NCBI RefSeq assembly: GCF_038002225.1
Contig: NZ_JBBOCA010000001.1
Location: 4,588,001 to 4,652,000 of the forward strand
DNA length: 64,000 nt
Source: Paenibacillus sp. FSL R7-0204
GTDB lineage: Bacteria; Bacillota; Bacilli; Paenibacillales; Paenibacillaceae
Reading direction: 5' to 3'
In this document: positions 15,712 to 24,047 of the stretch, piece by piece
How positions within the stretch are numbered: the first letter of the stretch is position 1
How the letters are laid out: every line of letters starts with the position of its first letter
Notes under the pieces: model-generated
The model's input: only the letters and a program-made list of their open reading frames with translations
The model's database searches: none
Told to the model about the DNA's origin: nothing
Translations under genes and position numbers: made by a program

Positions 15712-17121
15712 TTAGCGGATAGGGATGGACAGCTTCTCTTTGATCAGAGCAGGATACGCCTTAATGGTGAACGTCAGCGGCTGCGGGTATTTATTGCTGC
15801 CCAGACCTTGGTAGTACATTTGAGGGATTGACTTCGCATTCTCCGGCTCAGTGCGCTGCGGAATATCGAACTCAAACTTGTCTGCTGAATGAACCGTACC
15901 TGCTCCATCGGTAAATGTTTGCCCCAGCCTAAAGTCATTGTAGATACTGTTAGTCTGTGCCTGAGAATCATATTCCAGCACCAGCGTGGAGCCCCTCTCC
16001 GTGTTGTGAACAGACATTTGCAGATTGTGGTCCGGAGCCTTGATAATTTGTTGCTTGTCGGTATCGATAATCAATTGGGTTGCCTGCTTATCCAGCGCCA
16101 GAATCCCATTGATTTGCAGCTGGAGCGATTGTGTCGAGCTCCTGTCGTTCGCAAATATCAGTCTGCCCCCACTGTCCGTAAAGCTGGCGGCGCGTAAAGC
16201 CAGATACGTATAATCACCACTGCCGCCCGCTAAGAGACCCGGTTTATACATAGAGAAGATCTGTTTGGAGTTCAGCGGGTCGCAGGTATAGTCCAGATAA
16301 ATGCCGGAGGCGGCCAGATAGACCTCATTAATTTCAATTTTCTGACCGTCTATTTCCAGTGTTTTGTCTACATGTACGGTTTCTCCTGCCTTAGCAATCT
16401 GCTCCCTGTCCAGCGGAAGAGCTACAGAAAATTTAGCGAGAGGGCTATCTGCTGAAGCTGGCGTGAACTGCTTGTACTTACCAAGCTCAAGCTCAAACTT
16501 AATTTGATCGGGAAGAGCGCCTGCATCATCACTCTCCCACTGCCTTACCTCATAACCGTAGGTTATACGATTTGGGGAAATTGAACTCCCCGGTTCCCTG
16601 GAAGTATTCAATGGGTTTAAAGCTGCTGATGTAAGCTGCATAAGTTCAACTTTGGCATTCTCTTTAGTCTTGTTCTGCAATGAATACAAAACGATAATCC
16701 CCTTCTGATCCGCAGCAATTCCATCTACAGTCAGAACAAATCCGTTCTGCTCCGCAGTAACACCCGTGATGCGCTGTACAAGGCCAGCCTCGATTGCAGA
16801 AGATACGGCGTTGGTGGTCATTACAGCTGGAATGTACTTTTCAAAGGGTCCGTAGCTCTGAAATATTGCTGCCTGATCCGGAGCAGCTCCCTGTGTCTTC
16901 AACACCTCGCCAGCCCGGGGAAAAGAGTACAACAGCACAATCCCAAGTACTGCCGCCGCTGTAGCCAGAGCATAACGCTTCCTTAATGACATAGAGCTTC
17001 TCCGGGAACGCGTTATACCGCTGCGCACCGCCGAGTTCAGCTTCATCTCTGCAACTTCCTCCGCTTCTGCCGACAGAGTGTGATAGTACTCCTTCAGCAG
17101 CTCTTCTTCTGTCTTGACCAT
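15712..17121 (-). CDS. DUF4179 membrane protein, probable anti-sigma factor
   Basis: The 469-residue product has a charged cytoplasmic N-terminus (MVKTEEELLKEYYHTLSAEA), one membrane helix at about 48-66 (RYALATAAAVLGIVLLYSF) and a long extracellular beta-rich part typical of DUF4179/DUF5643 proteins. It starts one base after the stop of an ECF sigma factor gene, the usual place of a cognate anti-sigma factor. By family logic it would hold the sigma factor at the membrane until an envelope signal releases it. No zinc-binding anti-sigma motif is visible. No ligand can be inferred. Confidence 0.82.
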   Translation of the reverse strand: MVKTEEELLKEYYHTLSAEAEEVAEMKLNSAVRSGITRSRRSSMSLRKRYALATAAAVLGIVLLYSFPRAGEVLKTQGAAPDQAAIFQSYGPFEKYIPAVMTTNAVSSAIEAGLVQRITGVTAEQNGFVLTVDGIAADQKGIIVLYSLQNKTKENAKVELMQLTSAALNPLNTSREPGSSISPNRITYGYEVRQWESDDAGALPDQIKFELELGKYKQFTPASADSPLAKFSVALPLDREQIAKAGETVHVDKTLEIDGQKIEINEVYLAASGIYLDYTCDPLNSKQIFSMYKPGLLAGGSGDYTYLALRAASFTDSGGRLIFANDRSSTQSLQLQINGILALDKQATQLIIDTDKQQIIKAPDHNLQMSVHNTERGSTLVLEYDSQAQTNSIYNDFRLGQTFTDGAGTVHSADKFEFDIPQRTEPENAKSIPQMYYQGLGSNKYPQPLTFTIKAYPALIKEKLSIPIR

Positions 17122-17122
17122 G

Positions 17123-17647
17123 CTATAGCCCCCCTTTGATTTTCATCTTGTCGCGCAACTGCTTAAGCCCCTTGTTCAGCCAGGTCTTGACCGTTCCTTC
17201 CGGCTTGCCCAGCACCTCGGCAATTTCTGTCAGCGTCATATCCCGGTAGTACTTCAGTACAAGCACCTGACGGTATTTCGGCTTCACTGCTTCCAGGGCC
17301 TGCTCCATATCCAGCTTACGGTCACTGGTCATCTCCTGCAGTCCAGCGCTTGCCTGTTCCGGCACAGGAGCAGTCAGCCGCTTCCTCCGTTTCAGTTCAT
17401 CCTTGCAGCAGTTGATCAGAATCCGGGTCAGCCAGGGTGCGAACCGGTCCTCGTCCTTCAGGCTCCTGCGCTTCACCCAGGCCCGGTATGTAGTTTCCTG
17501 AACCATCTCAAGTGACTCTGCCTCACTGCGCAAGTAGCTGTATGCAATGCTGTAGAGTATTTTCTTCTGGGCCAGTACCCGGCTGATAAACAGCTGCTCC
17601 TGTTCATTCAAGTGGCGCACCTGCTCGCCTTCCCACGTATGCTCCAT
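17123..17647 (-). CDS. ECF RNA polymerase sigma factor
   Basis: The 174-residue product has region 2 (KKILYSIAYSYLRSEAESLE, MVQETTYRAWVKRRSLKDE) and region 4 (VLKYYRDMTLTEIAEVLGKP then EGTVKTWLNKGLKQLRDKMK). This is the SigV/SigM-like size and layout of ECF sigma factors. It is coupled to the DUF4179 gene (one base between stop and next start). The ATG follows GGGGAG at about 10 bases. A candidate autoregulated promoter lies at 17692-17718. Targets cannot be inferred from the sequence. Confidence 0.92.
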   Translation of the reverse strand: MEHTWEGEQVRHLNEQEQLFISRVLAQKKILYSIAYSYLRSEAESLEMVQETTYRAWVKRRSLKDEDRFAPWLTRILINCCKDELKRRKRLTAPVPEQASAGLQEMTSDRKLDMEQALEAVKPKYRQVLVLKYYRDMTLTEIAEVLGKPEGTVKTWLNKGLKQLRDKMKIKGGL

Positions 17648-17691
17648 CCAGGCTTAGTCTCCCCTTTCTTTTTTTGACTTCTGTATATACT

Positions 17692-17718
17692 GACTGTCCT
17701 GCAGCCCAAACGGTTTTA
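17692..17718 (-). promoter_or_regulatory. Possible ECF-type autoregulated promoter
   Basis: On the minus strand GTAAAAC (17718-17712) is followed after about 14 bases by GACAGTC (17698-17692), loosely resembling AAC-type -35 and GTC-type -10 elements of ECF promoters. Weak evidence. Confidence 0.3.
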
Positions 17719-17764
17719 CTTTTTTGACAGCGGGCTTGTTCCCCCGTAATTTTCAAAGCAAAAA

Positions 17765-17808
17765 GCCCGGTGTGTATGGCCCCCTTGACCCTCACCCCGG
17801 ACTTAATA
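17765..17808 (-). terminator. Terminator after ptsI
   Basis: CCGGGGTG and CACACCGG flank a partly paired interior on the minus strand and TTTTTGC follows; it separates ptsI from the sigma factor gene. Confidence 0.65.
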
Positions 17809-17865
17809 TCAATGTTCTTGTTCACCTTGTCTTTGTTCCGCCGTTAACATTCGGCCGCTAGAAGG

Positions 17866-19632
17866 CTATGACGTCTTCTCTTTGGAATCTCCGCCGGCGC
17901 CCAGCGGGAATCCGCTCCGTCCTACAAAAGCTGTAAGCTGCTCCTCTGTCTCAGAGCTGGTGCGGTTGCGGAAGCAAACCTTCGCAATCTCCCTGGCTTC
18001 AGAAGCCAGGGTGTTCAGCGTACGGTGCTTCACCTTCAGCAAGGCTTGCGGCGACATGCTCAGCACACTGATCCCCAGCTCCAGCCAGAGCGGCAGTGAG
18101 CGCTCGTCTGCGGCCATCTCGCCGCAGACACTGACATCGATGCCTACGCTGCGTGCCGCATCCACCGTCATGCGGATCATGCGCAGCACTCCCGGATGGT
18201 ACGGATGATACATATGGGCAATCTGCTCATTCATCCGGTCCACAGCCAGTACATACTGCACCAGATCATTCGTACCGATACTGAAGAAGTCCACTTCCTC
18301 CGCCAGCAGGTCAGCGATCATCACAGCCGCCGGCACCTCGATCATAATGCCTACCTTTATCTCGCGGTTATACGGTACTCCCCGGCTGTCCAGCTCGCTC
18401 TTCACCTCGTTCAGCACCGCTTTGGCCGCCTGCACCTCTTCGACCGAAGAGATCATCGGGAACATCATCCGCACATTGCCGTAATGACTGGCCCGCAGAA
18501 TGGCTGTAATCTGGGTTTTGAACATATCCTTGCGGTCCAGGCTGATCCGGATGGCCCGGTAGCCGAGGAACGGGTTCTGCTCCTCCGGCAGCTGGAAGTA
18601 ATCCAGATGCTTGTCTCCCCCGATATCAAGCGTGCGGATGACCACAGACTCCTTGCCGACTTTTTCCGCGACCAGCTTATAGACTTCGAACTGCTCCTCC
18701 TCTGTCGGAAAAGAACTGCGGTCCATGTACAGAAACTCTGTGCGGAACAGCCCCACTCCCTCGGCCCCGTATTTCAGCGCCATATTCAGCTCCTTCACGG
18801 AACTGATATTACCGGCCAGCCGCAGAGACACACCGTCCTTCGTCACCGCTTCGACGGTTGCAAGCAGTTCCAATTGCTCCCGCTTCCGCTGCTGCTTAGC
18901 GCGTCTGGTGTTGAAGTCAAGAAGTGTGGATTCATCCGGATGAATCATGACCGCCCCGGTCTCCCCATCCAGCACCAGCATGTCCCCCGTCTGGATAGGA
19001 GTCAGGATCTTGTTCTCCAGGCCCGCCACCAGCGGAATGCCGAGCGCACGGGCCATGATGGAGGAATGCGAGGTTTTGCCCCCCATCATCGTCACGATGC
19101 CCAGCACATACGCCGGATTCAAATGCGCCAGCTGTGAGGGGGACAGCTCCTTCGCTACCAGGATGTAAGGCTGGGTATCCGACGGAAGAGTGACCTCAGG
19201 CGCACCCAGAAGATGCTTCAGCAGACGGTTGCCGACATCCTTGATATCCACCGCACGTTCCTTCATATATTCATCGTCGAGCAAATCGAACATCGCCACG
19301 AAGTGGTCGATCGCCTCCTTGACCGCCACCTCGGCTGCCTTGTATTGGCGTTCGATAATGCCGCGGATTTCGCTCATGAACACCGGATCATCCAGGATCG
19401 CCAGATGGGCATCAAAAATGCTCGATTCCTCCGGTCCGACGACCTCGCGGAATTCTTTTTTGATAAACTCGATTTCGTCCTTGGAGGTCCGAATGCCTTC
19501 GTACAACCGTTCGAACTCCTTCGCCAGATCCACCGGATTCACCTGGGTGTCCGGCAGACTCCATTCCCAGTTCGGCAGGACAAAGGCCTTCCCGATGGCA
19601 ACACCTGCTGCGGCGCCTATGCCTTGTATCAT
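17866..19632 (-). CDS. ptsI: PTS phosphoenolpyruvate-protein phosphotransferase (enzyme I)
   Basis: The 588-residue product starts MIQGIGAAAGVAIGKAFVLP. The phosphohistidine site is in MMGGKTSHSSIMARALGIPL; the PEP-binding C-terminal half shows EGVGLFRTEFLYMDR, PMISSVEEVQAAK and FSIGTNDLVQYVLAVDRMNE then VCGEMAADERSLPLWLELGI. Enzyme I passes phosphate from PEP to HPr. Its ATG overlaps the stop of the IICBA gene (ATGA), so both are one operon. No HPr gene is present here, so HPr must come from elsewhere. Whether this is the only enzyme I of the cell cannot be told. Confidence 0.95.
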   Translation of the reverse strand: MIQGIGAAAGVAIGKAFVLPNWEWSLPDTQVNPVDLAKEFERLYEGIRTSKDEIEFIKKEFREVVGPEESSIFDAHLAILDDPVFMSEIRGIIERQYKAAEVAVKEAIDHFVAMFDLLDDEYMKERAVDIKDVGNRLLKHLLGAPEVTLPSDTQPYILVAKELSPSQLAHLNPAYVLGIVTMMGGKTSHSSIMARALGIPLVAGLENKILTPIQTGDMLVLDGETGAVMIHPDESTLLDFNTRRAKQQRKREQLELLATVEAVTKDGVSLRLAGNISSVKELNMALKYGAEGVGLFRTEFLYMDRSSFPTEEEQFEVYKLVAEKVGKESVVIRTLDIGGDKHLDYFQLPEEQNPFLGYRAIRISLDRKDMFKTQITAILRASHYGNVRMMFPMISSVEEVQAAKAVLNEVKSELDSRGVPYNREIKVGIMIEVPAAVMIADLLAEEVDFFSIGTNDLVQYVLAVDRMNEQIAHMYHPYHPGVLRMIRMTVDAARSVGIDVSVCGEMAADERSLPLWLELGISVLSMSPQALLKVKHRTLNTLASEAREIAKVCFRNRTSSETEEQLTAFVGRSGFPLGAGGDSKEKTS

Positions 19633-21515
19633 GCTTCGATCCCTCCAACATTGCTTTCATGTAGTACCACGGACATGACGGAAGACTGCCCCTTTTTCAC
19701 GTTTTTGAATGGCGCATAGCTCCAGGATTTGACCCGGTCCGGGTTGGTAATCACCATCGGTGTCGCCAGCGAGGCGGCATGCTCTTTCAAGAAGGCCAGA
19801 TCAAACTTGACCAGCAGCTGCCCCGGCTCCACGCTGTCACCTTCCTGTACAAGCGCCTCAAACGGCCCTTTAAGCTGCGAAGTGTCGATCCCGATATGCA
19901 TGAGCACCTCAAGCCCTTCGGGCGTAGCAATGCCCACTGCGTGCATCGTAGGGTAAACGTGCATCACCTTGCCGAATACGGGCGAGACCAGCTCTCCCTT
20001 TTCCGGGACAAAGGCCACTCCATCCCCGACCAGCTTCGCGGCAAAAATATGATCCGGCACCTCTTCAATCGGCATCATCCGCCCCTGGATCGGCGCACTG
20101 AACAGCACCTGCGGCAGATCGCGCAGCATCAGCTTGTCAATCTCCTCACGGATCAGCTCCGAATATGTACCGAAGACGACCTGCACGTTGCCCCCGCCAA
20201 GCTTGATAATGCCTGCGGAGCCAAGGCCCTTAAGCGCCCCTGTATCTATGAAGCGATCATTATGCACCGTTAATCTCAGCCGGGTGATGCAGGCCTGAAC
20301 CTGCACAATATTCTCCTTGCCGCCCAGCGCCTCCAGAATCAGCGGAGCCTGATAAGGGATATTACCCGCCCAGTCTCCCAGCTCAGAACCTTCCTCACGG
20401 CCCGGCGTAGGAATCTGGAACCGGCGGATCGCCCAGCGGAACACGTTATAATAGACAATACCATAGCCGATCCCGATCGGAATCAGCAGCCAGGCCCGCT
20501 GGGACAGATGCATGTTGAGGAAGAAGTCGATAGTCCCTGCCGAATAGGAGAAGCCGTGATGAATCCCGAGCGAGTAGGTCAGCACCATCGCAAGCCCGGA
20601 CATGACCACATGCAGCGCAAATAAATACGGCGACGCGAACAGGAAGGCAAATTCAATCTGCTCCGACACACCGGTCAGAAAGCACACCAAAGCTGCACGC
20701 AAAAAAGTCTTCTTGATCTTAGGCTTGAGGTCCTCGCGCGCTTCCTGAATGATCGCAAAAGCAATTGCGGGCAGGGCGAACATCATAATCGGGAACAGCC
20801 CGGCCATGAACACTCCCGCTGTAGGATCACCGGCAAAAAAGCGCGGCAAATCTCCCTGTACGACTGCACTGCCGTCAGGCGTCGTAAAGGAGCCCAGTTG
20901 GAACCAGAACACATTATTCAGAATATGATGCAGGCCAAAGGCCGTCAGCACCCTGTATAGCACCCCGTAGACAAACACTCCATAGCCGCCGGTCACCTGC
21001 ACTACCCTGAACAGCTCATTAAGCAGCTCCTGTAGTAGCGGAGACACTCCGAGCATGACCCAGGCGAACAGCGCCGAGAATAAGCCCATGAACAGCAAAA
21101 CAAAACGCGACCCTCCAAAAAACTGGATCGCCTCCGGCAGCTTGATATTCTTAAACCGGTTATGTGCTACACCGGCTACAATCCCAAGGATAATCCCAAT
21201 TAATGTTGCAGGCTGTACAGCCCCGTCTCCCATGTTGGACACAATCCGGTCATAAGTGAACATCCCTGCGAGTGCGGCCAGTCCGGCCGGTCCGGCCTGA
21301 TTGGACAACCCCCACGCCACACCGACAGCAAACAAATAAGGCATGAAATAGAATATTCCTTGCCCCGCGTACGTCGTCACTTCGGATACCGAAGAAAGTC
21401 CCCATGCAGACCACGGTAAGCTGCCCAGACTCAGCAGGATAGCTGCCGCCGGAAGCACCATGGTAGGAAGCATAATGGCTCTGCCCAACTGCTGCAAAGA
21501 TCCGAGCCAATTCAA
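19629..21515 (-). CDS. PTS sugar permease IICBA, glucose/N-acetylglucosamine family
   Basis: The 628-residue product starts at TTG 21515 (GGAGAGGG upstream). Domain order is IIC (about 1-370, many membrane segments, FGLHHILNNVFWFQLGSF and FFAGDPTAGVFMAGLFPIMM), IIB (about 390-470, VQACITRLRLTVHN with phospho-Cys), IIA (about 495-628, VFGKVMHVYPTMHAVGIATP and GLEVLMHIGIDTSQL with phospho-His). FFGGSRFV and the HHILN region resemble NagE-type N-acetylglucosamine permeases more than PtsG, but substrate is not certain. It imports and phosphorylates the sugar. Operon with ptsI; sigma-A promoter at 21545-21573 overlapped by a palindrome. Confidence 0.92.
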   Translation of the reverse strand: MNWLGSLQQLGRAIMLPTMVLPAAAILLSLGSLPWSAWGLSSVSEVTTYAGQGIFYFMPYLFAVGVAWGLSNQAGPAGLAALAGMFTYDRIVSNMGDGAVQPATLIGIILGIVAGVAHNRFKNIKLPEAIQFFGGSRFVLLFMGLFSALFAWVMLGVSPLLQELLNELFRVVQVTGGYGVFVYGVLYRVLTAFGLHHILNNVFWFQLGSFTTPDGSAVVQGDLPRFFAGDPTAGVFMAGLFPIMMFALPAIAFAIIQEAREDLKPKIKKTFLRAALVCFLTGVSEQIEFAFLFASPYLFALHVVMSGLAMVLTYSLGIHHGFSYSAGTIDFFLNMHLSQRAWLLIPIGIGYGIVYYNVFRWAIRRFQIPTPGREEGSELGDWAGNIPYQAPLILEALGGKENIVQVQACITRLRLTVHNDRFIDTGALKGLGSAGIIKLGGGNVQVVFGTYSELIREEIDKLMLRDLPQVLFSAPIQGRMMPIEEVPDHIFAAKLVGDGVAFVPEKGELVSPVFGKVMHVYPTMHAVGIATPEGLEVLMHIGIDTSQLKGPFEALVQEGDSVEPGQLLVKFDLAFLKEHAASLATPMVITNPDRVKSWSYAPFKNVKKGQSSVMSVVLHESNVGGIEA

Positions 21516-21544
21516 GGCGACCCTCTCCTTTCTTTCTATATTGA

Positions 21545-21573
21545 ATGGTAAGCGTTACAGCAGTTTTTGTCAA
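21545..21573 (-). promoter_or_regulatory. PTS operon promoter with overlapping operator palindrome
   Basis: On the minus strand TTGACA (21573-21568) and TACCAT (21550-21545) are 17 bp apart. The odd palindrome GTAAGCGTTAC (21548-21558) covers the -10 and is cre-like but one base too short between half-sites, so a LacI-family regulator other than CcpA is also possible. The transcript start would be only about 25 bases from the TTG codon. Confidence 0.65.
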
Positions 21574-21629
21574 AAGAATCTGGGGATGAAGAGGAGGTGA
21601 AGCGCGCTACGAAGACGGCACCGTCAGCT

Positions 21630-21740
21630 CCCTTTGCACCCTTTGCACCCTTTGCACCCTTTGCACCCTTTGCACCCTTTGCACCCTTTGCACCCTTTGC
21701 ACCCTTTGCACCCTTTGCACCCTTTGCACCCTTTGCACCC
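21630..21740. repeat. 9-bp tandem repeat (CCCTTTGCA)n, about 12 copies
   Basis: 111 bases of perfectly repeated CCCTTTGCA, ending in CCCGCTAAAG. It lies 60-170 bp upstream of the PTS promoter. The minus-strand frame through it would read Gly-Ala-Lys repeats, but no supported gene contains it. Perfect copies suggest recent expansion and length variation between strains. Confidence 0.95.
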
Positions 21741-21787
21741 GCTAAAGTGTAGCATGAGCATAGACAGCCTACCAATAGAGCGGTGAT

Positions 21788-21966
21788 TGTATTTTGTACA
21801 ACAGATTGGCCGAAATTCCGCTCATATCCACGATCTATTGTATTTCGTACATTAGAATTCTCAGAATTACATCATAACCAACCATAAATCAAAATTCTAC
21901 TGTATAAAATGCAACAGAAGCTCGAAATCGCGGGTTTAGACTAAATTCTAATGTACAAAATACATT
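21788..21966. repeat. Cluster of related inverted and direct repeats
   Basis: TGTATTTCGTACATTAGAATT (21839-21859) has an inverted partner ending TGTACAAAATACATT (near 21945-21966), one mismatch over about 21 bases. A further TGTATTTTGTACAACAGA at 21788 resembles TGTATAAAATGCAACAGA at 21901 in direct orientation, both followed by CGAAAT. The layout resembles a dispersed palindromic repeat unit. No gene lies in this 280-base gap. Confidence 0.6.
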
Positions 21967-22022
21967 CACACTGGTGAGGCTGCGACTATTCAAATCCTTT
22001 TAAACAATGATGTCCCGTTTTC

Positions 22023-22694
22023 TCACCAACTCTGATCCTGATTCATAGGTCTAAGTACATAGGATCTTATCCCTCTTCCGCCAGCCACAGGCTGGAGCAG
22101 TCCTTTCTCGCTCAGAACGCTCAACAGCTTGCGCGCCGTTCTATAGTTGATCTGAAAATAGTCTGTAACATCCTTCGGCCTAAGTGGTCTGCCAATCTGC
22201 CAAGCTAAACGTAACACGTCTTTTTCTCCAGACAACAGTAGCTCCCCACCACTCCTGCTCCGCGCCAAATACGGCGCCAGCGCCAGCTGCAGCAGCATCC
22301 GGCACACTTCGGGACGCTGCTGGATATCGTCGAACGAGAAGTGCAGCATTTTCCAGCCCATGGCTGTCAGGAAGGTATCCCGGTTCAGCGCATAGTTGAA
22401 CTTCTCCCGATCCATATCCTTAATATGGCTCTGATAGCCGTCACACTCAATCCCGAAGCGCGTTCCATTCTGCGGCAGAAAGGCAAAATCCAGAAACTGC
22501 GACTTCCGGTTCCAGTCATACACCTCATATTCCGGGTGCAGCTGCTCCAGTGACTCAAATAACGGCCACCATACATTCAACAGAAACAGCTTCTCCGCAT
22601 AGTTATGTCCGCGCAGCAGCCTCCCCCTGCGTTCCCCCGTTCTTCCATTCGTATGTACCTCTATAAAGCTGCTGTGCGCCACCTCAAATTCCAT
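22023..22694 (-). CDS. Putative PD-(D/E)XK-fold protein with winged-helix C-terminus
   Basis: The 223-residue product has an N-terminal part resembling DUF559/Vsr-type nuclease folds: FLDFAFLPQNGTRFGIECDG followed by YQSHIKDMDREKFNYALNRD and GWKMLHFSFDDI (D...ECD motif, conserved order). The C-terminal part, RPKDVTDYFQINYRTARKLL SVLSEKGLL, reads as a winged helix. So it may be a DNA-binding, possibly DNA-cleaving, protein; activity is not established. ATG follows AAGGAGATATGG in overlap. Single gene; no toxin, methylase or restriction partner is adjacent. The repeats to the left are noncoding. Confidence 0.6.
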   Translation of the reverse strand: MEFEVAHSSFIEVHTNGRTGERRGRLLRGHNYAEKLFLLNVWWPLFESLEQLHPEYEVYDWNRKSQFLDFAFLPQNGTRFGIECDGYQSHIKDMDREKFNYALNRDTFLTAMGWKMLHFSFDDIQQRPEVCRMLLQLALAPYLARSRSGGELLLSGEKDVLRLAWQIGRPLRPKDVTDYFQINYRTARKLLSVLSEKGLLQPVAGGRGIRSYVLRPMNQDQSW

Positions 22695-22720
22695 ATCTCC
22701 TTCCCCCTCCCTGAAAATAC

Positions 22721-22763
22721 AAAAAACGCCCTTTCCCCATTTAAAATGGAGTAAAGGACGTTC
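22721..22763 (-). terminator. Terminator after the CoA-binding protein gene
   Basis: On the minus strand AACGTCCTTTACTCCAT pairs with ATGGGGAAAGGGCGTT (a few mismatches), followed by TTTTTTG. Confidence 0.75.
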
Positions 22764-22884
22764 TTCGTCTTGCTCAAATTATACCCATGATATTTGTTGA
22801 AATCCAGTGTGGCAAAAACACTTATGCTTCCGCCCGAGACCTTCCAGTCCACCAGGAATATGCTCCCGATGCAGCCGTCCCGTC

Positions 22885-23319
22885 TTAGCCCCGGCTCCGG
22901 CCCTTCATCGTGATCGCTTCCTCCACCTTGATGCAGCGGTCCATGATTGCGATCATATGATTTGCAGCGGCAATGTCCGCCGCCTCCTGACTAATGATAC
23001 CCTGCTGCAGCCAAAGAACACGCGCGCCGATATCAGCGGCCTCCTGCGCCACAGCCGCGCAGTATTCACTGCGGCGGAACACATTCACAATATCCACCGG
23101 CTCCGGAATCTCCGCCAGCGTATGGTAGCATTTCTCGCCCAGAATCTCACCATCTACCGACGGATTGACCGGAATGATCCGGTAGCCCCGACTCTGCATA
23201 GCACCAGCTACCATATAAGAGGTGCGGTCTGTTTTGTCGGATAGGCCAACAACAGCGATATTGCCTGCCGTAGCCAGAATCTCGCCGATCTCTTCCCTGC
23301 TCGGGTTCTCAAAGCTCAT
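22885..23319 (-). CDS. CoA-binding domain protein (YccU family)
   Basis: The 144-residue product has the single Rossmann-like CoA-binding domain: NIAVVGLSDKTDRTSYMVAG near the start, GYRIIPVNPSVDGEILGEKC and ARVLWLQQGIISQEAADIAA, with DRCIKVEE near the end as in YccU-type proteins. The family is related to the CoA-binding domain of succinyl-CoA synthetase; its physiological role is unclear, probably CoA or acyl-CoA binding in the cytosol. GGGGTAATACAC precedes the ATG. Single gene with terminator at 22721-22763. Confidence 0.9.
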   Translation of the reverse strand: MSFENPSREEIGEILATAGNIAVVGLSDKTDRTSYMVAGAMQSRGYRIIPVNPSVDGEILGEKCYHTLAEIPEPVDIVNVFRRSEYCAAVAQEAADIGARVLWLQQGIISQEAADIAAANHMIAIMDRCIKVEEAITMKGRSRG

Positions 23320-23480
23320 GTGTATTACCCCTTCCGTCTGATTTCGTCCATGCCCTCCGCTACATTACTGCCGCTTAAGTCACAGTTTTATCATTTTCAG
23401 CAACAACTACATCATACAGCGCTGCGCCTGAAGTTCCAAATTCTCATCAGCTTGCGTACCCTGTTAATTCATCTCTGGCT

Positions 23481-24047
23481 CTATGAGTCCTCTGGGTCCC
23501 TCACGCTGCATAGCCATACCATATGAACGGAATCCGGTCCCCAGTAATCCTGCACTGCTGCATAGGGCGTTCCGAATTTCCGCAGCCATCTGTCCTGGGC
23601 CCGCTTATATCCGCTGTCCAGGCAGAATTCGGAAATTCCCCGCTTTCTGAGAAAGGCCATGACCTCCTCAATTAAAGCTGAGCCCACACCCTGCCCCTGA
23701 AATTCAGGCAGGACATACAGGCTTCCCAGCTCACCGACAGCCGATAGGCGGTTATCGGTGCACTTCCGTATGTCCTCTCCGCAAGGCGCATAAGAAACAG
23801 TGCCGATTACCGCTCCGCCGCTTCTAGCCAGCCAGAAATACACATCCGTATCCTGCGGATTCAGCGCAGCATTGGCCATCTGTATCTTGGCTGCGGTCTC
23901 CTGCCGAATGTCTGCCTGCAGGTGACCCAATCCTTCCCGTTCGAAGGCGTCGGCGATCGTCACCTTGAACAACTTCGATATGGAAGGGATGTCCTTCGGA
24001 GCAAGAGGTGTGATGCTTAATGAATCTAAAGTGCTCACTTCACCCAT
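23481..24047 (-). CDS. GNAT family N-acetyltransferase
   Basis: The product is a GNAT acetyltransferase: AVIGTVSYAPCGED, then VGELGSLYVLPEFQGQGVGS with the Q/R-x-x-G-x-G acetyl-CoA loop, and ISEFCLDSGYKRAQDRWLRK. The ATG at 24047 overlaps the last 13 bases of aroA; a GTG at 24036 is an alternative start, and either implies translational coupling to aroA. Substrate cannot be inferred; the operon link does not imply a role in aromatic synthesis. Confidence 0.85.
   Translation of the reverse strand: MGEVSTLDSLSITPLAPKDIPSISKLFKVTIADAFEREGLGHLQADIRQETAAKIQMANAALNPQDTDVYFWLARSGGAVIGTVSYAPCGEDIRKCTDNRLSAVGELGSLYVLPEFQGQGVGSALIEEVMAFLRKRGISEFCLDSGYKRAQDRWLRKFGTPYAAVQDYWGPDSVHMVWLCSVRDPEDS

Noticed and set aside
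17604..17825. 73-codon frame between ptsI and the sigma gene
   Set aside because: It covers the ptsI terminator and the sigma gene start; no family and no binding site.
18196..19137. 313-codon plus-strand frame
   Set aside because: Antisense to ptsI; rich in His and Arg as expected from reverse-complement codon bias.
21630..21740. CRISPR array
   Set aside because: The repeat has no spacers; it is an uninterrupted 9-bp tandem repeat, and no cas gene is in the window.
21536..21775. Collagen-like Gly-Ala-Lys repeat protein on the minus strand
   Set aside because: It is simply the translation of the 9-bp tandem repeat and overlaps the PTS promoter; no binding site.
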